Shown here piece after piece: positions 30,018 to 37,203 of a stretch of DNA of 64,000 bases. Under the pieces are notes generated by a model. It saw only the letters and a list, made by a program, of their open reading frames with translations, was not told the origin of the DNA and did no database searches. Location of the stretch: the NCBI RefSeq assembly GCF_002920535.1, contig NZ_PQSS01000003.1, positions 202,751 through 266,750 of the forward strand, in the 5' to 3' direction. The stretch comes from Streptomyces sp. Ru71 (GTDB lineage: Bacteria > Actinomycetota > Actinomycetes > Streptomycetales > Streptomycetaceae). Numbering within the stretch: the stretch's first letter is position 1; each line of letters begins with the position of its first letter. The position numbers and the translations under genes are program-made.

Positions 30018-31111
30018 GCGAGCGACGAAGGGGGCTGGGCCGTGGACTAGGCGCACTGATCCCTGCTGCCCCGACCGAGAAGACGCCGGCCGCCACAGCG
30101 CTGGGAGGTTCGGCGTCCACCTCCCCCGCAGCGGTTCCGCTGCTGACGAGCGACCGCGGAGTGGCCGCGGCCAAGGTGGCCACGCTGCCGCCGCCTGTTT
30201 CACGTGAAACCGAGCCGGCGACCGATGCGGTGGAGACGCCGGTGGCTCCTGTCGGGGCCCACTTCGCGGAGATCCCCCTCGACGCCATCAGGCCGAACCC
30301 CCAGCAGCCGCGTACCGTCTTCGACGAGGACGCGCTGGCGGAGCTCGTGACCTCCATCAAGGAGGTCGGCCTCCTCCAGCCGGTCGTCGTACGGCAGGTG
30401 GGCTCGGCCCAGTACGAACTCATCATGGGTGAGCGGCGTTGGCGGGCCTGCCGCGAGGCGGGTCTGGAGGCCATCCCGGCGATCGTGCGGGCCACGGAGG
30501 ACGAGAAGCTCCTCCTGGACGCGCTGTTGGAGAACCTGCACCGGGCTCAGCTGAACCCGCTGGAAGAGGCCGCCGCCTACGACCAGCTGCTGAAGGACTT
30601 CAACTGCACGCACGACCAGCTGGCGGACCGCATCGGCCGGTCCCGCCCTCAGGTCTCCAACACCCTGCGGCTGCTGAAGCTCTCGCCCAAGGTGCAGAAC
30701 CTGGTGGCCGCGGGTGTGCTCTCCGCCGGGCATGCCCGGGCGCTGCTCGGTGTCGAGGACTCCGAGGAGCAGGACCGGCTGGCCCACCGGATCGTGGCCG
30801 AGGGGCTTTCGGTGCGGTCGGTGGAGGAGATCGTGACCCTCATGGGGTCGCGGCCGCAGAAGGCTCAGCGCGCCAAGGGCCCGCGGGCCGGCGGTCGGCT
30901 CTCCCCCGCGCTGTCCGACCTGGCGACCCGGCTGTCGGACCGCTTCGAGACGCGGGTGAAGGTGGACCTCGGGCAGAAGAAGGGCAAGATCACTGTCGAG
31001 TTCGCCTCCGTCGAGGATCTCGAACGGATCCTCGGCACGCTCGCCCCGGGCGAGGGACCGGTCCTGCAGCGGAGCCTTCAGGACGACGGCGAGGAGCAGT
31101 CCGACGACTGA
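30014..31111 (+). CDS. parB: chromosome partitioning protein ParB
   Basis: A 365-residue CTP-dependent clamp that loads at parS and spreads to organise the origin. The N-terminal ParA-interacting peptide is RRRGLGRGLGALIP; the ParB box is GERRWRA (residues 139-145) with LLLDALLENLHRAQLNPLEE before it. The parS-binding helix-turn-helix is THDQLADRIGRSRPQVSNTL, and the C-terminal dimer domain ends in LQDDGEEQSDD. GTG 30014 overlaps the parA stop (GTGA). A parS lies inside the gene and encodes VSRET at residues 62-66, in the flexible linker. Confidence 0.97.
   Translation: MSERRRGLGRGLGALIPAAPTEKTPAATALGGSASTSPAAVPLLTSDRGVAAAKVATLPPPVSRETEPATDAVETPVAPVGAHFAEIPLDAIRPNPQQPRTVFDEDALAELVTSIKEVGLLQPVVVRQVGSAQYELIMGERRWRACREAGLEAIPAIVRATEDEKLLLDALLENLHRAQLNPLEEAAAYDQLLKDFNCTHDQLADRIGRSRPQVSNTLRLLKLSPKVQNLVAAGVLSAGHARALLGVEDSEEQDRLAHRIVAEGLSVRSVEEIVTLMGSRPQKAQRAKGPRAGGRLSPALSDLATRLSDRFETRVKVDLGQKKGKITVEFASVEDLERILGTLAPGEGPVLQRSLQDDGEEQSDD
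30197..30210. promoter_or_regulatory. parS site inside parB
   Basis: Perfect GTTTCACGTGAAAC, translated in parB as VSRET within the non-conserved linker. Confidence 0.97.
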
Positions 31112-31264
31112 TCGCCGGCCTTGAGCGGGCCGTGTCCGGTGTGTACCGGAACACGGCTCGCTCTTTGCTTTCTGCCGGTATCGAGGGAATCGCATCGTGG
31201 ATACGATGCGTTGGGGTATGGCGCATCCACCTGGCAGGCACGTTTCAGTGGGAGGCGGGGAGCC

Positions 31265-31522
31265 GTGCGAACGATGAGCCGGACCGGACTGGTGAGCGCG
31301 GGACTGGGCCTGGGCGCGGTCGGCGGCTTCGTCGGCAGCCTGCTCAGGGAACGAAGTGCTCTGACAGCCGCCCGCGACGCCGCGGGCGAAGGAAGCGAGG
31401 AACAGCCTTCATGGGGCGTCGGCTCGTACCGCTCACGCTGGACAACCTTCAGGACCTTCCCAAGCGCTGTCGCTCGTGTGTCTTCTGGGAGCTCGATCCC
31501 GTCAGTGGCGAAGCCGCGGTAA
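31265..31522 (+). CDS. possible small membrane protein overlapping the GNAT gene
   Basis: An 85-residue frame starts at GTG 31265 after GGGAGGCGGGGAGCC, with a hydrophobic N-terminus (MSRTGLVSAGLGLGAVGGFV). It would overlap the GNAT gene by 112 bases in another frame, and the overlapping half reads like a shadow. Either only the first 48 codons are under selection, or the site belongs to a leader. Weak; listed because of the good ribosome site. Confidence 0.3.
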   Translation: MRTMSRTGLVSAGLGLGAVGGFVGSLLRERSALTAARDAAGEGSEEQPSWGVGSYRSRWTTFRTFPSAVARVSSGSSIPSVAKPR

Positions 31523-32028
31523 AGGCGGGGACACCGGCCCTGGAGAAGGAAGCCTGGATCTCCGCGGTCCTGCTGGACTGGGGCTCCTGCGGTCGCGTCG
31601 TCTATGTCGACGACAACCCCGTGGGCTATGTGCTCTACGCGCCGCCCGCGTATGTGCCCCGCTCGACGGCCTTTCCGACGAGCCCCGTCTCGCCGGACGC
31701 CGTGCAGCTGATCACCGGCTTCATCCTGCCGGGCTACCAGGGGCAGGGATTGGGCCGGGTGATGGTCCAGACGGTGGCGAAGGATCTGCTGCGCCGTGGG
31801 TTCAAGGCCATCGAGGCGTTCGGGGACGCGCGCTGGAAGGAGCCGGCCTGTCTGCTGCCCGCGGACCATCTGCTGGCCGTGGGCTTCAAGACGGTCCGCC
31901 AGCATCCGGCGCATCCGCGGCTGCGGCTGGAGCTGCGCTCCACGCTGTCCTGGAAGGAGGACGTGGAGCTGGCGCTGGACCGGTTGTTGGGCGCGGTGCA
32001 GAAGGAGCCGGCGCTGCGGCCGCTGTGA
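31411..32028 (+). CDS. GNAT family N-acetyltransferase
   Basis: A 205-residue acetyltransferase-like protein starting MGRRLVPLTLDNLQDLPKRC. The acetyl-CoA-binding motif A is ITGFILPGYQGQGLGRVMVQ (Gln-x2-Gly-x-Gly) followed by TVAKDLLRRGFKAIEAFGD. Cys-Arg-Ser-Cys near the start (residues 20-23) and WELDP are family features of a streptomycete subgroup beside parB. The substrate is unknown. It follows parB by about 300 bases and ends before a bidirectional terminator. Confidence 0.88.
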   Translation: MGRRLVPLTLDNLQDLPKRCRSCVFWELDPVSGEAAVKAGTPALEKEAWISAVLLDWGSCGRVVYVDDNPVGYVLYAPPAYVPRSTAFPTSPVSPDAVQLITGFILPGYQGQGLGRVMVQTVAKDLLRRGFKAIEAFGDARWKEPACLLPADHLLAVGFKTVRQHPAHPRLRLELRSTLSWKEDVELALDRLLGAVQKEPALRPL

Positions 32029-32059
32029 TGTTCTGAGGATGCGATCCTCTGAGGATGTG

Positions 32060-32092
32060 AAAGGGGCCGGCCCATACGGGCCGGCCCCTTTC
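32060..32092. terminator. bidirectional terminator GNAT / trxA
   Basis: GAAAGGGGCCGGCC and GGCCGGCCCCTTTC form a 14-bp perfect stem around loop CATACG. It lies between two convergent genes and directly abuts the parS at 32095. Confidence 0.88.
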
Positions 32093-32094
32093 AT

Positions 32095-32108
32095 GTTTCA
32101 CGTGAAAC
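32095..32108. promoter_or_regulatory. parS site next to the trxA stop
   Basis: Perfect GTTTCACGTGAAAC between the terminator and the trxA stop codon (32110). Confidence 0.97.
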
Positions 32109-32109
32109 G

Positions 32110-32436
32110 TCAGCCGATGAAGTCCTCAAGGTCGCGCACGATCGCGGCCTTCGGCTTGGCGCCGACGATCGTCTTGGCGACCTCGCCACCCTGGTAGACG
32201 TTCAGCGTCGGGATGGACATGACGCCGTACTTGGCGGCCGTACCCGGGTTCTCGTCGATGTTGAGCTTGACGACCTCGATCTTGTCGCCGTACTCGGCCG
32301 CGATCGCCTCCAGCGACGGGGCGATCTGACGGCACGGACCGCACCAGGCGGCCCAGAAGTCCACCAGGACGGGCTTGTCGCTCTTGAGGACGTCCTGCTC
32401 GAAGGAGTCGTCGGTCACGTTCTTCAGGTCGGCCAC
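32110..32436 (-). CDS. trxA: thioredoxin
   Basis: A 108-residue cytoplasmic thioredoxin with active site WCGPC (Cys32, Cys35), the Asp of VLVDFWA and the cis-Pro in SIPTLNVYQGG. It is reduced by the thioredoxin reductase encoded just upstream (57 bases) in the same operon. Start GTG 32436 has AAGGAG about 10 bases upstream. Confidence 0.98.
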   Translation of the reverse strand: MADLKNVTDDSFEQDVLKSDKPVLVDFWAAWCGPCRQIAPSLEAIAAEYGDKIEVVKLNIDENPGTAAKYGVMSIPTLNVYQGGEVAKTIVGAKPKAAIVRDLEDFIG

Positions 32437-32493
32437 GGCGGGGCTCTCCTTAATCGGGTTGGTGCGTGGGGCGGAAGGGGTCAGACAGAGCGA

Positions 32494-33465
32494 TCAGACG
32501 GAGGTCTTCTCGGGCTCGGCCTGCTGCTCGTTGTCGGCAAGAGCGGCGAGGAAGCGCTCGGCGTCCAGGGCGGCGGAGCAGCCGGTGCCGGCCGCGGTGA
32601 TCGCCTGGCGGTACGTGTGGTCGACCACGTCACCGGCGCCGAAGACACCGGTGAGGTTCGTCCGGGTGGAGGGGGAGGCGACCTTCAGGTAGCCCTCCTC
32701 GTCCAGGTCCAGCTGGCCCTTGAACAGCTCGGTGCGCGGGTCGTGGCCGATCGCGATGAACAGACCGGTCACCGGCAGGTCGGAGAGCTCGCCGGTCTTG
32801 ACGTTGCGCAGCTTCAGGCCGGACAGCTTCTGGTCGCCCTGGATCTCGGCCACCTCGCTGTCCCAGACGAACTTGATCTTCGGGTCGGCGAAGGCGCGCT
32901 CCTGCATGGCCTTGGAGGCACGCAGGGTGTCGCGGCGGTGGACGATGGTCACGGACTTGGCGAACCGCGAGAGGAAGGTGGCCTCCTCCATCGCGGTGTC
33001 ACCGCCGCCGATCACGGCGATGTCCTGGTCCTTGAAGAAGAAGCCGTCGCAGGTGGCGCACCACGAGACACCGCGGCCGGAGAGCGCGTCCTCGTTCGGC
33101 AGGCCCAGCTTGCGGTGCTGGGAGCCGGTGGTGATGATCACGGCCTTGGCCTGGTGGACCGTGCCCGCGGTGTCGGTGACGGTCTTGATCTCGCCGGTCA
33201 GGTCGACGGAGACGACGTCGTCGGGGATCAGCTCGGCACCGAAGCGCTCGGCCTGGGCGCGCATGTTGTCCATGAGCTCGGGGCCCATGATGCCGTCGCG
33301 GAAGCCGGGGAAGTTCTCCACCTCGGTGGTGTTCATCAGCGCACCGCCGGCGGTGACGGCGCCCTCGAACACCAGGGGCTTCAGCGACGCGCGCGCGGTG
33401 TAGAGCGCCGCCGTGTAGCCGGCGGGCCCGGAGCCGATGATGATCACGTTACGGACGTCGCTCAC
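32494..33465 (-). CDS. trxB: thioredoxin reductase
   Basis: A 323-residue FAD/NADPH enzyme that reduces thioredoxin. The FAD motif [16 protein letters not shown] is at residue 11, the redox pair is Cys136-Ala-Thr-Cys139 in [11 protein letters not shown], the NADPH motif is [10 protein letters not shown] with HRRD for phosphate recognition, and [10 protein letters not shown] is the second FAD contact. GTG 33465 follows GAGGAA; the frame stays open 24 codons upstream without support. In streptomycetes trxBA is a target of the thiol-stress sigma factor SigR; no SigR promoter was identified by eye. Confidence 0.98.
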   Translation of the reverse strand: MSDVRNVIIIGSGPAGYTAALYTARASLKPLVFEGAVTAGGALMNTTEVENFPGFRDGIMGPELMDNMRAQAERFGAELIPDDVVSVDLTGEIKTVTDTAGTVHQAKAVIITTGSQHRKLGLPNEDALSGRGVSWCATCDGFFFKDQDIAVIGGGDTAMEEATFLSRFAKSVTIVHRRDTLRASKAMQERAFADPKIKFVWDSEVAEIQGDQKLSGLKLRNVKTGELSDLPVTGLFIAIGHDPRTELFKGQLDLDEEGYLKVASPSTRTNLTGVFGAGDVVDHTYRQAITAAGTGCSAALDAERFLAALADNEQQAEPEKTSV

Positions 33466-33592
33466 GGCTTGATTCCTCGTCTCTGGACTGCGTCGTACGG
33501 CCGGTGGAGCCCCTTTCAGAACTCTCACCCCACCCAACGGATCCTAAGGGGCGCGCATTCCCACCGTGTCCGGGCACACGGCGACGCCGGAC

Positions 33593-34600
33593 TCAGGGAC
33601 GCGTGTACGACTTCTTCAGCAGCACCTTGGCGGTGCCCGCCGACGGGTGTGCCACGCAGGTGGCGTCCATGAGATAGGCGTCGACCCGTCGGCTGTCGGA
33701 GGCGCCGGGCAGTACGACGAGCAGTGTGTCCTTGCCCTCGAAGACGCCGTCCTCGGTGGCCAGGGCCGCGTCGTCGCGCCCGATCCCCTGGCGGACGCAG
33801 TCGGGGACCGTGGCCTGCGAGCGGAACACCCTGGGCCCCTCGGTGCCGGTCCTGGAGTCGGCCCCGAAGCTGTGCGGGGTGCGTGAGCCGTCGTCCGACT
33901 TGAGCTGCTGAGCGAGGAGCCGGTCGACCTGCTGCGGCAGCCTCGCCTCGGAGAAGGTGTCCGAGGCGGTGGACTGATGCTGCTGTGCGGTCGTGCCCGA
34001 GGTGCCGCCGGTCAGCGAGGACACCAGGAGAGCACCGAGCCCCACGGCCGCGGCGGCGCAGGCGGCGCCGATGGCCGCGAGCGTACGGCGGCTGCGGCGA
34101 GCGGACCGCTTGCGACCCGGCCCGGTCGTGGCGGGGCGGGCGTGGCCGCTGGGGCGACTGGTGGTGGGGCGGTCCGCGGTGGGGTGCTCGTTGGCGGGGC
34201 GGTCCGCGGTGGGGCGTTCGGTGGCGTGGCGTTCGGTGGCGGGCGCTGTTTCACGTGAAACGTGCGCCCCTTCGTGGGGAGCCTGCGTGCCGTGATCGCC
34301 GGCCGAGGAGGCGGCCGGGGCTTCGGAGGGCTGGTCCGGAGCGGTGGCGTTCAGCAGGGCCTCGGCCGCGAGGGCGGCGTCGATGCGTCCCGCCACGTCG
34401 GCCGGCATCCGGGGAGGGCCCGGCAGCGTGCCGAGCAGTCCACGGATCTCCTCCAGCGACGCATAGACGTCCGCGCACAGCTCACAGGAGCCGAGATGGC
34501 GCCGTACGTCCGTGGTCCGTGTCGGTGGGAGCAGTCCCTCGGCGAGGTCGGAGATCTCGGCGACATCCGGGTGCCCGGCCATGTCCGTCGTGGATGTCAC
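33593..34600 (-). CDS. rsmA: zinc-finger anti-sigma factor for SigM
   Basis: A 335-residue membrane-anchored anti-sigma factor. The N-terminal zinc anti-sigma motif His-x3-Cys-x2-Cys is in RRHLGSCELCADVYAS. A Thr/Pro/Arg-rich linker (repeated TERPTADRP-like units) leads to one membrane span (LAAIGAACAAAAVGLGALLV) and an extracytoplasmic domain with two Cys. Its GTG start overlaps the sigM stop (GTGA), which keeps the two proteins in balance. A parS inside the linker is translated as VSRET. In S. coelicolor RsmA reportedly carries an iron-sulfur cluster. Confidence 0.92.
   Translation of the reverse strand: MTSTTDMAGHPDVAEISDLAEGLLPPTRTTDVRRHLGSCELCADVYASLEEIRGLLGTLPGPPRMPADVAGRIDAALAAEALLNATAPDQPSEAPAASSAGDHGTQAPHEGAHVSRETAPATERHATERPTADRPANEHPTADRPTTSRPSGHARPATTGPGRKRSARRSRRTLAAIGAACAAAAVGLGALLVSSLTGGTSGTTAQQHQSTASDTFSEARLPQQVDRLLAQQLKSDDGSRTPHSFGADSRTGTEGPRVFRSQATVPDCVRQGIGRDDAALATEDGVFEGKDTLLVVLPGASDSRRVDAYLMDATCVAHPSAGTAKVLLKKSYTRP
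34248..34261. promoter_or_regulatory. parS site inside rsmA
   Basis: Perfect GTTTCACGTGAAAC, read through as VSRET in the low-complexity linker of the anti-sigma factor. Confidence 0.97.
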
Positions 34601-35322
34601 GCTCGCCCACCTCCGCCCTTCACAGCAGCTGAGTCGCTCGGTCCTGCCTCACCGGAACCCGGGTCGTCGGGTTCCGCTGCCGGTGGGACGGATGTCCCGT
34701 GCACCCGGTTCCGTCCCGCGTCCGGTTTTCCGCTGTCGGAGTTGTTTTCCGGCCGCAGATGGGTGAGGAGGGGAACCAGTCTGGCCCTGCCCCGGGCGCA
34801 GCGGCTCTTCACGGTTCCCGTCGGCACGTCGAGGATGCGGGCCGCCTCGGCGACGGGGTAGCCCTGCATGTCCACGAGCACGAGGGCGGCCCGCTGGTCG
34901 GCCGGGAGGGTGCCGAGCGCCTCCAGCAGCTGCCGGTGCAGATCGTTGCGCTCCGCGGGGGCCGAGGCCGATTCGTGGGGCTCCAGCAGCTGCTCCAGCC
35001 GCTCGGTGTCGTCGACCGGCGACGTCTTGCGGGAGGCGGCCTTGCGGGCGCGGTCGAGACAGGCGTTCACGGTGATCCGGTGCAGCCAGGTCGTGACCGC
35101 CGACTGTCCCCGGAAGGTGTGGGCGGCGCGGTAGGCGGACACAAGGGCGTCCTGGACCGCGTCGGCGGCCTCCTCACGGTCCCCGAGCGTGCGCAGGGCC
35201 ACCGCCCACAACCGGTCCCGGTGGCGCCGCACGAGCTCACCGAAGGCGTCGGGGTCCCCCTTCACATGGCGGGCGAGCAGCTCCTGATCGCTCACACCGT
35301 CGAATCCACTGCCCTCCGCCAT
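34597..35322 (-). CDS. sigM: ECF RNA polymerase sigma factor SigM
   Basis: A 241-residue ECF sigma factor. Region 2 is FGELVRRHRDRLWAVALRTL to TTWLHRITVNACLDRARK; region 4 is LPADQRAALVLVDMQGYPVA and GTVKSRCARGRARL. A C-terminal Pro/Ser/Gly tail follows. ATG 35322 is preceded by GAGGGGG; the open frame upstream is not conserved sequence. The pair sigM-rsmA next to trxB-trxA and murJ matches the mycobacterial order, which supports the name. Confidence 0.94.
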   Translation of the reverse strand: MAEGSGFDGVSDQELLARHVKGDPDAFGELVRRHRDRLWAVALRTLGDREEAADAVQDALVSAYRAAHTFRGQSAVTTWLHRITVNACLDRARKAASRKTSPVDDTERLEQLLEPHESASAPAERNDLHRQLLEALGTLPADQRAALVLVDMQGYPVAEAARILDVPTGTVKSRCARGRARLVPLLTHLRPENNSDSGKPDAGRNRVHGTSVPPAAEPDDPGSGEAGPSDSAAVKGGGGRA

Positions 35323-35348
35323 CTGACCCCCTCCCCCTCGGTGAGATG

Positions 35349-37067
35349 TCAGCCCTTGAAGACCACGTCGGTGATGGCCTGCTTCCAGCCCGCGCTGCTG
35401 TATCCGTCCGAGGGCGCGCTGGGCACCGCGGTGATCCACAACAGGACGTACTGCGTCTTCACCGTCTTGGACGCCTTCACGGTGAGCGAGGTGCCGCTCG
35501 TGGTGGCGGTGCCGATCTCCTTCATGCCGTCGACCGACGTGGACGGCGTCAGGGAGTCGGTGGCGTACAGATGGACGGTCGTGTGGTCACCGGCGTACCG
35601 GAGCGCTATCGACGCGGACTGGACCTCCTGCGCCGAGCCGAGGTCGTAGACGATGCCGACGCCCGGCTTGTACGGAGCGAGGGTGGGCCCTTCGTTGTAG
35701 CGCTTGGTGCGCCAGTAGGTGGAGCTGTCGCTGTCGTAGGTGTTGTCCACGTCCTCGGGAGCCTGGGGGGATCCCTCCGCCACGTACTCCTGGGCGTGCT
35801 TCACGGCGATCGGCTTGGCCGGCTTCGTCTGCTCGCTGCCCTTGCCGTTGCCGTCCGTGGTCTGGGTCTGGTTCGTCTCGTCGGACGTGCCGCCCCGGTC
35901 CATCAGGGCGTCCGCGAGCTGCCAGCTGCCGAGCCCGAGCGCCGCGATCAGCAGGGCGGACACCGCCCACTTCAGCGCCTTGCCGGTGCGGCTCTGCAGC
36001 GGAGGCGGCGGGGAGGGCACCGGCTGGGTGACGCCGGGGTGCGGCGCCGGGCGGCCGTAGGAGCCCTGCTGGTACGTCGTGCGCTGGTACTCGGGCGGCG
36101 CGGTGAACGCAGGCTCCGGCGGGCGGATGCGGGGCATCTCGCCGATCGCCTTGACCAGCTCCTCCGGGGTGGTGCACGGCGCCTCGTGCCGGGAGGCGGT
36201 GGCGCCGTCGTTGGCGAGCGCACGCATCGCGAGCTCGGACAGGCCACGGTGGACGCCGGCCCGCACCTGGTCGGGCGGGATCAGACCGAGGTCCTTGGGC
36301 AGCCCGGACAGGCCGTAGGCGTCGTTCTCGTACGGCCAGCGCTGGGTGAGCGCCGCGTACAGCAGCGCGCCGATCGCCTCGGTGTCGGTGCGCTGCGGGG
36401 TGTCGGAGCTGATCCCGCGCAGCGCGGCGTTCACGGCGAGGCCGCGGATGCGCCACTGACCGGTGGAGGTGCGCAGCACGGCGTTGGGGTTCAGGCGCAG
36501 ATGGGCGAGGCCCTCGCGGTGGGCGGCGGCCATGGCGGCGGCGATCTGGCTGACCATCTGGTAGGCGTCGTGCGGCTCCAGCGGGCCGCCGGACAGCAGG
36601 GTGGTCAGTTCGGTGGCGTCGGGCAGCCATTCGTGGACGACGTAGACGAGGTCGTTCTCCTCGACGGCGTCCAGGACCTGCACGAAGCGGGGGTCGCCGA
36701 GCAGGGCGGACGAGCGGGCCGCGGCCAGCACGGACCGGGCCCGGGCGTGGTCGGCCGGCAGGACATGGATGCCGACGGCGCGGCGCAGTTTCTCGTCGAC
36801 CGCACGCCAGCTGCTGAATCCGTCCAGACGGGTGACGCACTCCTCAAGCCGGTAGCGTCTGGCGAGTTTGTGACCGCTGTGCAGTTCGGGCGGTGAGGCC
36901 TTTCCGGGACCGTCCGTCCCGCCACTCCCCTGTGCCTCGTCGTTGTCCGTGTCCCGCTCCCGGTTCTGGGCCACCCCGTCGGCCGTGGACTGGTCCGCCT
37001 CCGCGGTCAGCGACTTGTCGCCGCTGTTGTCTGCCACGTCGACGGCAGCCGTGCTCCGTTCCGCCAC
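35349..37067 (-). CDS. membrane pseudokinase with extracellular discoidin-like domain
   Basis: A 572-residue protein. After a disordered acidic N-terminus a kinase fold runs from about 70 to 320, but the catalytic loop is replaced (HLRLNPNAVL instead of HRDxKPxN) and the DFG by RGLA, so it cannot be an ordinary kinase. A Pro-rich linker, one membrane span (LKWAVSALLIAALGLGSWQL) and an outer beta-sandwich domain follow (VDNTYDSDSSTYWRTKRY ... SIALRYAGDHTTVHLYAT), similar to carbohydrate-binding folds. In Mycobacterium the same parts are fused to MurJ (MviN); here they are a separate gene directly upstream of sigM. GTG 37067 is chosen on an AGGA site. Confidence 0.88.
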   Translation of the reverse strand: MAERSTAAVDVADNSGDKSLTAEADQSTADGVAQNRERDTDNDEAQGSGGTDGPGKASPPELHSGHKLARRYRLEECVTRLDGFSSWRAVDEKLRRAVGIHVLPADHARARSVLAAARSSALLGDPRFVQVLDAVEENDLVYVVHEWLPDATELTTLLSGGPLEPHDAYQMVSQIAAAMAAAHREGLAHLRLNPNAVLRTSTGQWRIRGLAVNAALRGISSDTPQRTDTEAIGALLYAALTQRWPYENDAYGLSGLPKDLGLIPPDQVRAGVHRGLSELAMRALANDGATASRHEAPCTTPEELVKAIGEMPRIRPPEPAFTAPPEYQRTTYQQGSYGRPAPHPGVTQPVPSPPPPLQSRTGKALKWAVSALLIAALGLGSWQLADALMDRGGTSDETNQTQTTDGNGKGSEQTKPAKPIAVKHAQEYVAEGSPQAPEDVDNTYDSDSSTYWRTKRYNEGPTLAPYKPGVGIVYDLGSAQEVQSASIALRYAGDHTTVHLYATDSLTPSTSVDGMKEIGTATTSGTSLTVKASKTVKTQYVLLWITAVPSAPSDGYSSAGWKQAITDVVFKG

Positions 37068-37203
37068 CGTCGTTCCTGCCTCCCCAACTCTTGCGCGCCG
37101 TACGACGACGAGCGCGCCGTCCGACGCCGAAACCAATTGTGCCCACAGTCCGCCGCTATGCACGACACACGGTGGCGGCCGTTGGTTGTGCGCCTACCCC
37201 CTC

